A stretch of 29,797 nucleotides of DNA from Holophaga sp. (lineage in GTDB: Bacteria > Acidobacteriota > Holophagae > Holophagales > Holophagaceae), in contig JARLGP010000036.1 in NCBI GenBank assembly GCA_031292735.1, positions 1 through 29,797 of the forward strand. The letters are read 5' to 3'. Both the position numbers and the translations under genes were made by a program. The notes beneath the pieces were generated by a model. That model worked only from the letters and a program-made list of their open reading frames with translations, searched no databases and was not told the DNA's origin. Shown here one piece after another: positions 1-7,313 of this stretch (its first letter is position 1; each line of letters begins with the position of its first letter).

Positions 1-1886
1 CCGGTGATCTCCAGGTGTCCCTTGCCGGGCATGCGCGAAGTCTCGATGAAGAGGATGTCGCCGCCCGAGGGGGTCCAGGCCAGCCCGGTGGCCACCCCGG
101 GGACCGAGGTGCGCTCGGCGATCTCCGAGTAGAAGCGGAGCTTGCCCAGGTAGGTGGGGAGGTCCGCTTCGTCCACCTCCATCCGGGGCTTGCCATCCGC
201 CGCGCGGGTCACCTCGAGGGCGGCAGCCCGGCAGATCTTGGAGATCTCCCGGTTGAGCTGGCGCACGCCGGACTCCCGGGTGTAGTCGCGGATGATCGCG
301 GCCAGGGAGGCGTCGGTGATCGACAGGCAGCCCTGGGGGATCGCGAGCTCCGCGAGCAGCTTGGGCAAGAGGTGGGTGCGGGCGATGCGGGTCTTCTCGT
401 CCTGGGTGTAGCCGGCCAGTTCGATCACTTCGAGCCGGTCGCGCAGGGGCGCCGAAAGACCGCCCAGGTCGTTGGCGGTGCAGATGAACAGCACCTCCGA
501 AAGATCGAAGGGGAGCTCCAGGTAATGGTCGGTGAAACTCTTGTTCTGCTCCGGGTCGAGCACTTCCAGGAGCGCGGCCTCCGGGGAGCCGCGCCAGCCG
601 CTGCCGAGCTTGTCGATCTCGTCGAGGAGGAGGACCGGGTTGCGCACCTTGGCCTTCTTCAGGGCCGCCAGGATGCGGCCGGGGAGGGCGCCGATGTAGG
701 TGCGCCGGTGGCCCCGCAGTTCGGCCTCATCCCCGACCCCGCCCAGGGCGACCCGGACCAGGGGCCGCCCCGTGGCGTCGGCGATGGACTGGCCCAGGGA
801 GGTCTTGCCCACGCCCGGGGGGCCCACGAGGCAGAGGATCGTGCCGCGGGACCGTCCCGTCAGCTTCAGGACGGCCATGTGTTCCAGGATCCGCTTCTTC
901 ACGTCGGCCAGGCCGTGGTGGTCCTCGTCCAGCTTGCGGGCGACGGAGTCGGGATCGTCCTTGACCTCGGCCTTGGCGCTCCAGGGCAGATCGGCGATGA
1001 GCTCGAGCCAGGCGCGGATGACATTGGCTTCCGGCGCCTGCGCCGACATCCCTTGGAGGCGCTGGAACTCGCGGTCCGCGGCCTCCCGGGTCTCATCGGG
1101 GAGCCCGGCCTGGTCGAGCCGCTCCTTGAGCTTGCCCATCCCGTCGGCCTGCTTGTCGTCCCCCAGTTCGCGCTGGATGGCGCGCAGCTGTTCCCGCAGG
1201 ACGGCCTCCCGCTGACCCTTCCCCACCTCCCGTTGGACATCCTGGCGGATCTTGCGCTTGACCTCGGCATGGAGAACCTGGGTGCCGAAGAGCTCAAGCA
1301 CGAGCTTGAGCCGCGCGGCGACGCCGCGCTCGGCCAGCACTTCCAGTTCCCGGGCCGGGGGCAGCCCCAGGGCCGAGGCCACCTGGTCGGCATAGAGCCC
1401 CGGATCGGTTGCGGGATCGGCCAGGTCGGCCTGGGCCCAGCCTTCCATGGCCTGGACTTTTCCCCGCAGCTCCGCGGCGAGCGCCGCGGCCGCCTGGGCG
1501 TCCTCCATCTCGTCACGGAGCGGGTCCCCGGAGGCGGTCCAGAAGGGATCGTTGCGCAGAAGGCCGGTGAGCTGGAACCGGTCGAGCCCCTCCAGGGTCA
1601 GGCGGTAATCGCCCGCGGAGACCCGGTGGATGTCCACGATCCGGGCGAAGACCCCGACCGGGTTCAGGTCCGCCAGCGTCAGATCCTCGTTGCGGGTGTC
1701 CTGCTGCGGCGCGACGCCGATGACGTCGCCGGCGTGGACCGCCTCCAGGAGTGCGACGGAGCGGCTCCGGCCCACCGGCAAGGTCAGCACGGTACCCGGG
1801 AACAGCACGCAGGAACGGAGGGGAAGCAGCGGAAACGGACTGGCTGGAATGGCGATGCCACGGCGAAGGGTGAAGGTGTCGTTCAT
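1..1886 (-). CDS. lon: Lon protease (endopeptidase La), 3' part cut off by window edge
   Basis: ATP-dependent cytosolic serine protease that degrades misfolded and regulatory proteins. The reading frame starts at ATG 1886, preceded by the ribosome site AAGGGGAA five bases upstream, and runs off the left edge after 628 codons. The N-terminal substrate-binding LON domain covers roughly residues 15-210 (FPLLPLRSCVLFPGTVLTLP near the start). A helical linker follows, then an AAA+ module with Walker A GPPGVGKT (Lys361) and Walker B LLLDEIDK. The visible end, GVATGLAWTPSGGDILFIET, opens the Lon peptidase domain. The catalytic Ser-Lys pair lies beyond the window, so activity cannot be judged. Motif order and spacing match E. 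coli-type Lon (Walker lysine at 362 there). It lies downstream of a tetR-family gene in the same direction and has its own operator-bearing promoter, which suggests regulated rather than heat-shock-only expression. Confidence 0.96.
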   Translation of the reverse strand, partial: MNDTFTLRRGIAIPASPFPLLPLRSCVLFPGTVLTLPVGRSRSVALLEAVHAGDVIGVAPQQDTRNEDLTLADLNPVGVFARIVDIHRVSAGDYRLTLEGLDRFQLTGLLRNDPFWTASGDPLRDEMEDAQAAAALAAELRGKVQAMEGWAQADLADPATDPGLYADQVASALGLPPARELEVLAERGVAARLKLVLELFGTQVLHAEVKRKIRQDVQREVGKGQREAVLREQLRAIQRELGDDKQADGMGKLKERLDQAGLPDETREAADREFQRLQGMSAQAPEANVIRAWLELIADLPWSAKAEVKDDPDSVARKLDEDHHGLADVKKRILEHMAVLKLTGRSRGTILCLVGPPGVGKTSLGQSIADATGRPLVRVALGGVGDEAELRGHRRTYIGALPGRILAALKKAKVRNPVLLLDEIDKLGSGWRGSPEAALLEVLDPEQNKSFTDHYLELPFDLSEVLFICTANDLGGLSAPLRDRLEVIELAGYTQDEKTRIARTHLLPKLLAELAIPQGCLSITDASLAAIIRDYTRESGVRQLNREISKICRAAALEVTRAADGKPRMEVDEADLPTYLGKLRFYSEIAERTSVPGVATGLAWTPSGGDILFIETSRMPGKGHLEIT

Positions 1887-1914
1887 GGTGGTTCCCCTTT
1901 CAGGATGTTCGTCT

Positions 1915-1943
1915 CTGTTATTGAACGTTCGTTCAATTATCAA
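1915..1943 (-). promoter_or_regulatory. Candidate lon promoter with TetR-type operator in the spacer
   Basis: Read on the minus strand, a -35-like TTGATA (1943-1938) is followed by a 17-base spacer and a weak -10 TAACAG (1920-1915). The spacer consists almost entirely of an inverted repeat; on the plus strand the core is TTGAACGTTCGTTCAA at 1921-1936, with matching flanks from 1918 to 1939. The 22-base site matches the site in front of the tetR gene at 18 of 22 positions. A repressor bound here would block RNA polymerase. The predicted start of transcription lies about 22 bases before the lon ATG. The palindrome is seen directly; the promoter assignment is inference. Confidence 0.6.
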
Positions 1944-1990
1944 GCTAAGCCGTTGTGCAGGGAGGACCTTACCCGTTCAACGTAAAGAAA

Positions 1991-2569
1991 TCAGCCCAGG
2001 ATCGACAGGATGATCCGCACCGCGGCCTCCAGGTCCGTTCGCGGGACGCCGGCCATGGACGAAACCTGCAGGCCATAGATGGTGCTCTGGAACACCAGGC
2101 CCAGGGTCCGGGAATCGTGATGGGCCCCCAGGTCGCCCGCCTCCTGTGCCCGCCGGAAGCGGTGCTCCCACAGCCCGACGGAATCCTGAACACCGTTCCG
2201 GAGGCACTTGGCGGTCCACCCGTCGAACCTGGCCCGGTCCAGGGCCGCGTGGGCGATGAAGCAGGGCCGGCAGTCCGGCGCGGACAGGTGGGCCACCACC
2301 CCTTCGAAGACCGCGGAGACGGCCCGCCGCAGGGGCAGTTGACTTTCCAGGGCCGCCAGCACGGACACCGACCCTTCCGCGACGTAGCGCTCGAGTGCTT
2401 CGCGGTAGAGCGCCTCCTTGTCCCCGAAGGTGTTGTAGAGGCTCTGACGGCCGATCCCCATGGCGTCCACGAGGTCCTGGATCGAGGTCGCCTCGTAGCC
2501 CTTGGCCTGGAACAGCTCCAGGGCCCTCGTCAGGGCCCAGTCTCGGTCGAATGCCTTCGGTCTCGCCAT
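1991..2569 (-). CDS. TetR/AcrR-family transcriptional regulator
   Basis: A 192-residue repressor-type regulator. Residues 1-60 form the TetR helix-turn-helix (FQAKGYEATSIQDLVDAMGI followed by RQSLYNTFGDKEALYREAL). The C-terminal ligand and dimer domain contains a Cys-x-x-Cys (DCRPCFIA), a position where related regulators often carry a cysteine, so thiol or electrophile sensing is possible but unproven. I chose ATG 2569 over an in-frame GTG at 2575 because the predicted -10 box lies at 2582-2577. Transcription would then begin about at 2570, giving an essentially leaderless mRNA, which fits the lack of a ribosome site. The same palindrome occurs in its own promoter and in front of downstream lon, so autoregulation plus control of lon is the simplest reading. 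The ligand is unknown. Confidence 0.93.
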   Translation of the reverse strand: MARPKAFDRDWALTRALELFQAKGYEATSIQDLVDAMGIGRQSLYNTFGDKEALYREALERYVAEGSVSVLAALESQLPLRRAVSAVFEGVVAHLSAPDCRPCFIAHAALDRARFDGWTAKCLRNGVQDSVGLWEHRFRRAQEAGDLGAHHDSRTLGLVFQSTIYGLQVSSMAGVPRTDLEAAVRIILSILG

Positions 2570-2576
2570 GATCACA

Positions 2577-2607
2577 AGGATAGAGTTATTGAACGATCAG
2601 TCAATAA
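2577..2607 (-). promoter_or_regulatory. Autoregulatory promoter/operator of the tetR-family gene
   Basis: On the minus strand a good -35 TTGACT (2604-2599) and -10 TATCCT (2582-2577) are separated by 16 bases. The imperfect palindrome TTGAACGATCAGTCAA (plus strand 2589-2604, with flanks 2586-2607) overlaps the -35 box and much of the spacer. Eighteen of 22 positions match the site before lon. The -10 box is only about eight bases from the ATG, so the message is predicted to be leaderless. Confidence 0.65.
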
Positions 2608-2723
2608 AAATGTTGAGTCGCACCTCCGGCGAGGGCCCATGCGCCGAAACGCGAGGACCCGGGGCGGGCGTCCCGGGCTGCGTCCGGAACCCGTTCCTCG
2701 AAGAACCGACGTTGAGGTGAGGC

Positions 2724-3386
2724 TCATTCCCCCAGGAGTTCCTGCATCTGGCGCCAGTGGTAGATCGCCACCCGTTCCGGCCGCCGGTCGGCGGCCGCCT
2801 GCCCCATGGTCCGGGCAATGTCCGCCCCGCGGATGCCTTTGTAGCGGTCCCAGGGCCCCATGAGAAGAGGATCCAGCAGCGCCCAGGCACGCCCCAGGAG
2901 GTGCTCCAGGGGGCGGGGTTCAGGCCGGTTGCCCAGGATCATGGAGGGGCGGAAGATGTGCGTGTGGTCGTAGGCCAGCGCCAGGATGTCCCGCTCCATC
3001 TCCCCTTTGGTCCGCACGTAGAAGATCCGGGAAGCCGGGTCGGCGCCCGCCGATGAGACCAGGAACACGGATCGTGCGCCGAGCGCCTGGGCCGCGCGGG
3101 CGGCGGCCACCGGGTAGTCGTGGTCGACTCGGTAGTACGCCGTGCGGTCGGAGGTGTGTTTGCGCGTCGTGCCCAAGGCGATGAAGACCTCGTCCAGGGC
3201 CGCACCGGACATCCCTTCGCCCACGCTATCCAGGTCGCCCAGGAGGGTGTGCAGCTTGGGGTGGGCCAAGCCCGGGTCCTTGCGCACCACAGCGGTGACT
3301 GACTGGTACTCGGACCGCTCCAGCAGATCCCTGAGCAGGCACGACCCCACGAATCCGGTCGCTCCAAAGACAATGGCTTGTTTCAT
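2724..3386 (-). CDS. NAD(P)-binding Rossmann protein, HTATIP2/TIP30-like short-chain dehydrogenase relative
   Basis: A 220-residue protein of the atypical short-chain dehydrogenase class. It starts MKQAIVFGATGFVGSCLL, where GATGFVG is the dinucleotide-binding glycine motif. LVSSAGAD and then YVRTK supply the Ser and Tyr-x-x-x-Lys typical of the active site, and FRPSMILGNR is the characteristic strand after it. The size and these motifs match the HTATIP2/YwnB-like oxidoreductases, whose substrates are mostly unknown. The start at 3386 leaves the Rossmann fold beginning at residue 3, as is normal; upstream in-frame codons add 22 residues with no family character. GGAA lies nine bases before the ATG. 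It is transcribed in the same direction as the tetR-family gene, after a 150-base gap, and may or may not be cotranscribed. Confidence 0.88.
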   Translation of the reverse strand: MKQAIVFGATGFVGSCLLRDLLERSEYQSVTAVVRKDPGLAHPKLHTLLGDLDSVGEGMSGAALDEVFIALGTTRKHTSDRTAYYRVDHDYPVAAARAAQALGARSVFLVSSAGADPASRIFYVRTKGEMERDILALAYDHTHIFRPSMILGNRPEPRPLEHLLGRAWALLDPLLMGPWDRYKGIRGADIARTMGQAAADRRPERVAIYHWRQMQELLGE

Positions 3387-3414
3387 GGGTTGTTCCGTAA
3401 CGGCCACTAGCTCT

Positions 3415-3669
3415 CTATTCGCTGGCCAGATGGCCTGGGTTCTGCCTGGCATCGCTCATGGCTTCCGCGCGGTCCTTGACGTCCTGCCAGACACCGGCGG
3501 CCTTGCCGCGCAGGTCCTGGCCGCTTTCTGGATACGGGTCCTCATCGGCACCCTTGAAAGGGCCCCAGGCGCCCTTGGACGAGGTGAACAGGGTGGCCAA
3601 GGCGCCTGCGGCGGCGCCGGCGAGGAATACGAAGAAGGCGATGTTCCGGGGGGAGGTTTCTTGAGTCAT
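3415..3669 (-). CDS. Small YtxH-like membrane protein
   Basis: An 84-residue protein with one hydrophobic segment (residues 10-30, IAFFVFLAGAAAGALATLFT) followed by a hydrophilic, helix-forming tail (DLRGKAAGVWQDVKDRAEAM). This is the layout of YtxH/general-stress small membrane proteins, in which an N-terminal anchor precedes an amphipathic tail. The ATG at 3669 has AAAGGA eight bases upstream; the open frame continues upstream but has no membrane protein character there. The gene lies just upstream of the Rossmann-protein gene and downstream of a second similar small gene. A role in envelope stress is only suggested by the family resemblance. Confidence 0.8.
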   Translation of the reverse strand: MTQETSPRNIAFFVFLAGAAAGALATLFTSSKGAWGPFKGADEDPYPESGQDLRGKAAGVWQDVKDRAEAMSDARQNPGHLASE

Positions 3670-3814
3670 GGCGGGGATCCTTTGGGGGTTGGGGCGCCGG
3701 CGCTGGTGGTCGAGCGCCAAGCGGTTTCCTTGGCCACGCTGGGCTTCTGGATGCATGGAAGCGGAACCTGAATTCAGGCTGCGAGCTGTCTCAATGCGGG
3801 CGGAACCGACCGGG

Positions 3815-4030
3815 TCAGATGAACGCCGCCTGCACGATCTCATCTTTCCCCTGGTCCGGCTGGCCGGTCTTGGGATCGAATCGGCTGGCCAGGGCCTTGA
3901 GGCCGTTTCGCAACTCCTTCGCGGTCTTCCTTGCGCTGAAGGCCAGGGCAAGGCCGCCGAGGGTGGCGCTGCCGAGCAAGGTCATCAGGATGGCGTTGGG
4001 GATGGTGGTGCTTTTCTGTTTCATGGTCAT
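3815..4030 (-). CDS. Small single-span membrane protein, YtxH-like
   Basis: A 71-residue protein with a short polar N-terminus, one membrane segment (AILMTLLGSATLGGLALAFS) and a basic then mixed-charge tail (RKTAKELRNGLKALASRFD). It resembles the neighbouring 84-residue protein in layout, and the pair may be diverged duplicates. The ATG at 4030 is preceded by AAGAGG nine bases upstream; an alternative ATG lies two codons in. No enzymatic motif is present. Function unknown. Confidence 0.72.
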   Translation of the reverse strand: MTMKQKSTTIPNAILMTLLGSATLGGLALAFSARKTAKELRNGLKALASRFDPKTGQPDQGKDEIVQAAFI

Positions 4031-4161
4031 GTTCTTGTGCCTCTTCTTTCCAGGTCGAATACCGGCCCGCTTGGGTTTGGCAGAAAGCCCATTCTACCCC
4101 ATGCCCCGAAATCGCCCGGCGGGACCTCCGCCCGAGGGTCGATCGTCGCGCCATGAGACCT

Positions 4162-4184
4162 GAGAGCGGGTGTTCCCGTCTCTC
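4162..4184. terminator. Hairpin without clear U-tract
   Basis: GAGAGCGGG (4162-4170) pairs with CCCGTCTCTC (4175-4184) apart from one bulged base, closing a four-base loop. It sits between the metallophosphoesterase gene and the downstream small membrane gene. It may slow or end transcription or protect an mRNA end, but neither strand has a run of T after the stem. Confidence 0.35.
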
Positions 4185-4231
4185 GCCCCATTGTCAAGGA
4201 ACCGGGCCCCGGGGTGCGGGGTCTCTATACC

Positions 4232-4256
4232 GCCTGGACTCTGGAGAGGTCCAGGC
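4232..4256. terminator. Perfect 8-bp hairpin downstream of the metallophosphoesterase gene
   Basis: GCCTGGAC (4232-4239) and GTCCAGGC (4249-4256) form a perfect stem around a nine-base loop, about 60 bases past the stop codon of the metallophosphoesterase gene on the minus strand. No T-run follows, so this is at best a factor-assisted terminator or 3' end stabiliser. Confidence 0.4.
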
Positions 4257-4315
4257 TCTGCGTCTCCCAGACCACCGCTGGGCAGTCAATCTTGGCGGCG
4301 GGTCGCCCTGCCTGG

Positions 4316-5797
4316 CTACAGAGTGATCGTGAGGTTGTTGTCATCGATGGTTCGGTTCGGCTTCCAGATCTGGTTGATGGCAGCGCCCAGTTGCTGGACC
4401 AGGGCATTCTGCTGCGTCGTTCCCCCGCTGAAGGCAAGCATTTCCTGGATGATGGTGTTGGTCGGGGCGTAGTAGTCGGTGTAGTTGGGGTTGGTGGTAT
4501 CGGTGATGGTGGGGTTGCCGGCGTAGAACGCCCCCATGGATACGCTGAAGGCGAAAGGCAGCTGTAATCCTGTCAACAACGCGGAAGGAACGCCGAGCTG
4601 CGTGAGCATGCCTGTGGCCACGAACGGCATGTTCGTCATCAGGAAACCGTATTCATACTCGGACCATCCCATGGTGCTGCCGACCGTGGTGGGGTTCGGG
4701 TATTCCGGGATGCTCTTGACGGTGCTGGTGGTGATGTTGAAGGTCTTGGCCGCCAGGTTGGCCGTGACGAACCGGAAGGGGCAGGGGGTGATCACCGTGG
4801 ATCCGGTGGAGACGTCCCAGAGCGGGGCTTGGCTGTTCCCGTTATAGGCGACGGAGTTGGCGTGGAAGTGGCCCGTGAAGACGAGGCCGAGGCCGGCGGC
4901 CGCGAGGGCTGGGGTGACCGTGGTGTAGTTGTCGAGGATGTAGGCCTGGAAAAAGCTTTCCTGGCCAACAAAGTGTTCCATGAGCAGGTGGTGCTCCATG
5001 CCGATGACCACCTTGCCCAGGCTCTTGGCCGCGGCAAGGTAGGTCTGAAGCCAGGCGAGCGTGCTTGCGCTGATCTTGCCATTGGTGACCGGTTCGCCCG
5101 TGCCGAGGGCGGGGTTGCTTTGGTACTCGCAGGAATCGATGGCGAACAGCCAGAGCCCCGCTACGGGCTCGGCGATGTAGCTGAGCGAGTTGGGATCCTG
5201 GTAGAGCGCGTTGTTGTACCCGTAAGGTCCATAGATGGACTTGAACTGGGCGGGGGAGATGTTGGGCACCGGGGCGCCGAGGGAGGTGGTGGCCGGGTCG
5301 AGGTAACTGACGGCGGCGGGGTTGTTGATATCGTGGTTGCCTGGAACGACATAAACCGGGATTCCGGCGGACGCCAGTACGGACAGCTTTCCGGCCACCA
5401 CCAGGTGATCGACGTACTCGCCGTCCTTGGTGAGGTCGCCGGGGATGAGGACGAAGGAGGGCGTGGGGGTGTGCTGCATGATGGCCGCGAAGGCGACGTC
5501 CACGGTTTGTGGACTCATGTCCAGCATCTTGGGATCGCTCTCAATATAATTTGTGTAGTAACTTCCGCTGTCGCCCAGGAGGATACCGTCCAGAATGTGA
5601 ATGTCGGTGACGACCGCGAAGGTGAACGGCTTGTTGGAGGGTTGGGTCGTGCCGAGGGCGGTGGAGGAGCTGCTGGAACTGCATCCCAATGCCACCATGC
5701 CGATGGCCATCGCGCTCATGCCGAGCGCAGCGTTCTTGATGAAGTCACGCCGCTCGATCGGTTTCCCCGCCGGTTTTCCATTCTGGTCGACAGACAT
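4316..5797 (-). CDS. Tat-exported metallophosphoesterase lipoprotein
   Basis: A 493-residue calcineurin-like phosphoesterase predicted outside the cytoplasm. The N-terminus carries a twin-arginine signal (ERRDFIKNAA, Arg16-Arg17), a hydrophobic stretch and a lipobox LGC with Cys39, followed by a serine-rich linker. The metal-binding motifs appear in order: DIH (Asp65, His67), GDLTKDGE (Asp121), GNHD (Asn154, His155), MEHH (about 268-270) and GHFH (His310, His312). Together these are the full set for a binuclear metal centre, so the enzyme should be active on some phosphate ester. The substrate cannot be read from the sequence. About 150 residues after the catalytic domain have no recognised motif. 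The ribosome site AGGAGGT six bases before ATG 5797 is very strong. It looks like a single-gene unit. Confidence 0.92.
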   Translation of the reverse strand: MSVDQNGKPAGKPIERRDFIKNAALGMSAMAIGMVALGCSSSSSSTALGTTQPSNKPFTFAVVTDIHILDGILLGDSGSYYTNYIESDPKMLDMSPQTVDVAFAAIMQHTPTPSFVLIPGDLTKDGEYVDHLVVAGKLSVLASAGIPVYVVPGNHDINNPAAVSYLDPATTSLGAPVPNISPAQFKSIYGPYGYNNALYQDPNSLSYIAEPVAGLWLFAIDSCEYQSNPALGTGEPVTNGKISASTLAWLQTYLAAAKSLGKVVIGMEHHLLMEHFVGQESFFQAYILDNYTTVTPALAAAGLGLVFTGHFHANSVAYNGNSQAPLWDVSTGSTVITPCPFRFVTANLAAKTFNITTSTVKSIPEYPNPTTVGSTMGWSEYEYGFLMTNMPFVATGMLTQLGVPSALLTGLQLPFAFSVSMGAFYAGNPTITDTTNPNYTDYYAPTNTIIQEMLAFSGGTTQQNALVQQLGAAINQIWKPNRTIDDNNLTITL

Positions 5798-6370
5798 GAA
5801 TCTACCTCCTGATTTAGGGAAGAAAGTACGGAAAAACCAAGAAACTTATGGAATGCTTTTACTGTAATAACGATTCGATATCTTGGCAAAAACCCAGATT
5901 CACATTGCCAGACATGGTTTCTTTTTGCCTTCGCCAATTAGACACAAGTTATATGTCAAGTCTGTGCGGAGGGTGTTAATTTGAAGTGACAACAAAGAAG
6001 CGACTTGATCTCAATTTAAAAAGCAAGACGTGGGCAAGGCTCAGTCGGGGAACAACTCCTGGCCAAAGATTCCATCACGCTGGAGGCCGGTTCGGCCCTC
6101 GCGGGCAGGGCCTTGAGCGAGAATGGTGCCATTGTGATGGATGCCATTTCTGTCGGGCCCCTTGCTCCTTGACCGACCACCCGGATGAATGACCTGGCCC
6201 CGATTGCTCAAGGCGCTGAGAAGCCCTATCCACCGCGCTCCGGGGGTGAATCCGGCCCGGGTCTTTCGGCCCGCCAGGCCACTCCAAGGCCTGGTCTGGG
6301 CCCAGGGTGCGGGCAGAAGGAGCGGTTGGAGTTGCGGCGGGCAGGTGGGATGATGGGATGAGGAGTTCCC
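5798..6370. other. Long intergenic region holding a gene remnant
   Basis: The first part (5798-6000) is distinctly AT-rich and probably contains the promoter of the metallophosphoesterase gene; on the minus strand a TTGACA hexamer lies at 5959-5954, but no convincing -10 is at the right distance. The middle (6041-6172) holds the DUF3494-like fragment described separately. A 7-bp hairpin, CCAGGCC/GGCCTGG, occurs at 6274-6294. The rest is the GC-rich leader of the dehydrogenase gene, ending in GAGGAG five bases before its ATG. Confidence 0.7.
6041..6172 (+). pseudogene. C-terminal remnant of an ice-binding-like (DUF3494) protein
   Basis: One frame without a start codon reads SVGEQLLAKDSITLEAGSAL, then AGRALSENGAIVMDAISVGP and a stop at 6170-6172. 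Ice-binding-like proteins of the DUF3494 family end with a closely similar pattern (ILA-x-x-SITL-x-x-G-x-x-x-x-GRALA-x-x-GAVTLD), normally after about 180 residues of beta-helix. Here those upstream parts are missing: the preceding sequence is AT-rich and shows no continuation or initiation site. I therefore read it as the surviving end of a deleted gene. A short expressed peptide is less likely because no ribosome site is present. Confidence 0.6.
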
Positions 6371-7309
6371 ATGAAAATCGCGATCATCGGTGCGGGCAAT
6401 GTTGGCGCCACCATTGCATATACTCTGGCCACGGGTGGCATCGCCTCCGATGTGAGCCTCATAGATGTTAATACCGACAAGGCCTACGGCGAGATCCTGG
6501 ACATCGCCCACGGCGGGGCGGTGTCCGAACAGGTCAACCTCCGGGCCGAAGGCTACGAGGGCCTGGAGAATGCGGACATCATCGTGCATGCCGCAGGCCG
6601 TGGCCGCAAGCCCGGGGAGTCCCGCCTGGACCTGGCCAAGGGCAACATCAAGATCACCGAGGCCATCATCGGGCAGATGAAGAAGCACTACAACGGGCGG
6701 TCGCTCCTCCTGGTGGTTTCCAACCCGATGGATATCCTCACCTACGTCTGCTACAAGCGCATGGGCATCGACAAGAGCAGGATCTTCGGTTCCGGCACCG
6801 TGCTGGATTCCTCCCGGTTCAAATACCTGCTTTGCAAACACTTCAAGGTCAGCCCCCGCAACATGCACGCCATGGTCATCGGCGAGCACGGCGATTCCGC
6901 GGTGCCGTTCTGGAGCGCGGCCAGCATCGGCCCGGTGCTCCTGTCCGACTACCCTTCCCGGGAACATCCCCGTCTTACCGAGGAGGACCGGGTGCGCATC
7001 AGCGCGGACGTGGTGCATGCGGGCCAGGAGGTCATCCGGCTCAAGGGCGCGACCTTCTATGCCATCGCCATGGTCGTCACGCGGATCATCAAGGCCATCC
7101 TTTCCGACGAGAACCGCGTGCTGTGCGTGTCCTCCTTCATCGAGAACCTGCACGGGGTCAATGACGTCTGCCTGAGCATGCCCGCCATCGTGGGCAAGGA
7201 CGGCATCCGGGAGGTCCTGGATCTGCCCCTGTCAGCGGATGAAAAGGCGGGCCTGCAGAAGTCGGCGGCGGTGATCAAGGCCCTGCTGAAGGAAGTTGAA
7301 TACCAGTAG
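6371..7309 (+). CDS. L-lactate/malate dehydrogenase family, with malate-type specificity residue
   Basis: A 312-residue NAD-dependent 2-hydroxyacid dehydrogenase of the LDH/MDH superfamily, cytosolic. GAGNVGATIAYTL (residues 7-19) is the NAD-binding loop, and Asp32 at the end of the second strand favours NAD over NADP. The catalytic residues are present: Asp146, Arg149 (DSSRF), His173 (IGEHGDS) and Arg85. At the substrate-specificity position the sequence is GRGRKPGESR, so Arg79 stands where lactate dehydrogenases have Gln. This points to oxaloacetate/malate, although the following GESRLDL and most of the rest look like lactate dehydrogenase. It is best called an LDH-like malate dehydrogenase candidate. 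ATG 6371 has GAGGAG five bases upstream. It is convergent with the S41 protease gene, with only four bases between the stop codons. Confidence 0.9.
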   Translation: MKIAIIGAGNVGATIAYTLATGGIASDVSLIDVNTDKAYGEILDIAHGGAVSEQVNLRAEGYEGLENADIIVHAAGRGRKPGESRLDLAKGNIKITEAIIGQMKKHYNGRSLLLVVSNPMDILTYVCYKRMGIDKSRIFGSGTVLDSSRFKYLLCKHFKVSPRNMHAMVIGEHGDSAVPFWSAASIGPVLLSDYPSREHPRLTEEDRVRISADVVHAGQEVIRLKGATFYAIAMVVTRIIKAILSDENRVLCVSSFIENLHGVNDVCLSMPAIVGKDGIREVLDLPLSADEKAGLQKSAAVIKALLKEVEYQ

Positions 7310-7313
7310 TGAA

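Noticed and set aside
15..1985. Long plus-strand open frame of 656 codons
   Set aside because: It is antisense to lon; its sequence is repetitive Gly/Leu/Val/Asp-rich, as expected from the complement of a GC-rich gene.
6041..7153. Minus-strand frame of 370 codons over the dehydrogenase
   Set aside because: The plus-strand dehydrogenase is unambiguous; the opposite frame has no recognisable features.
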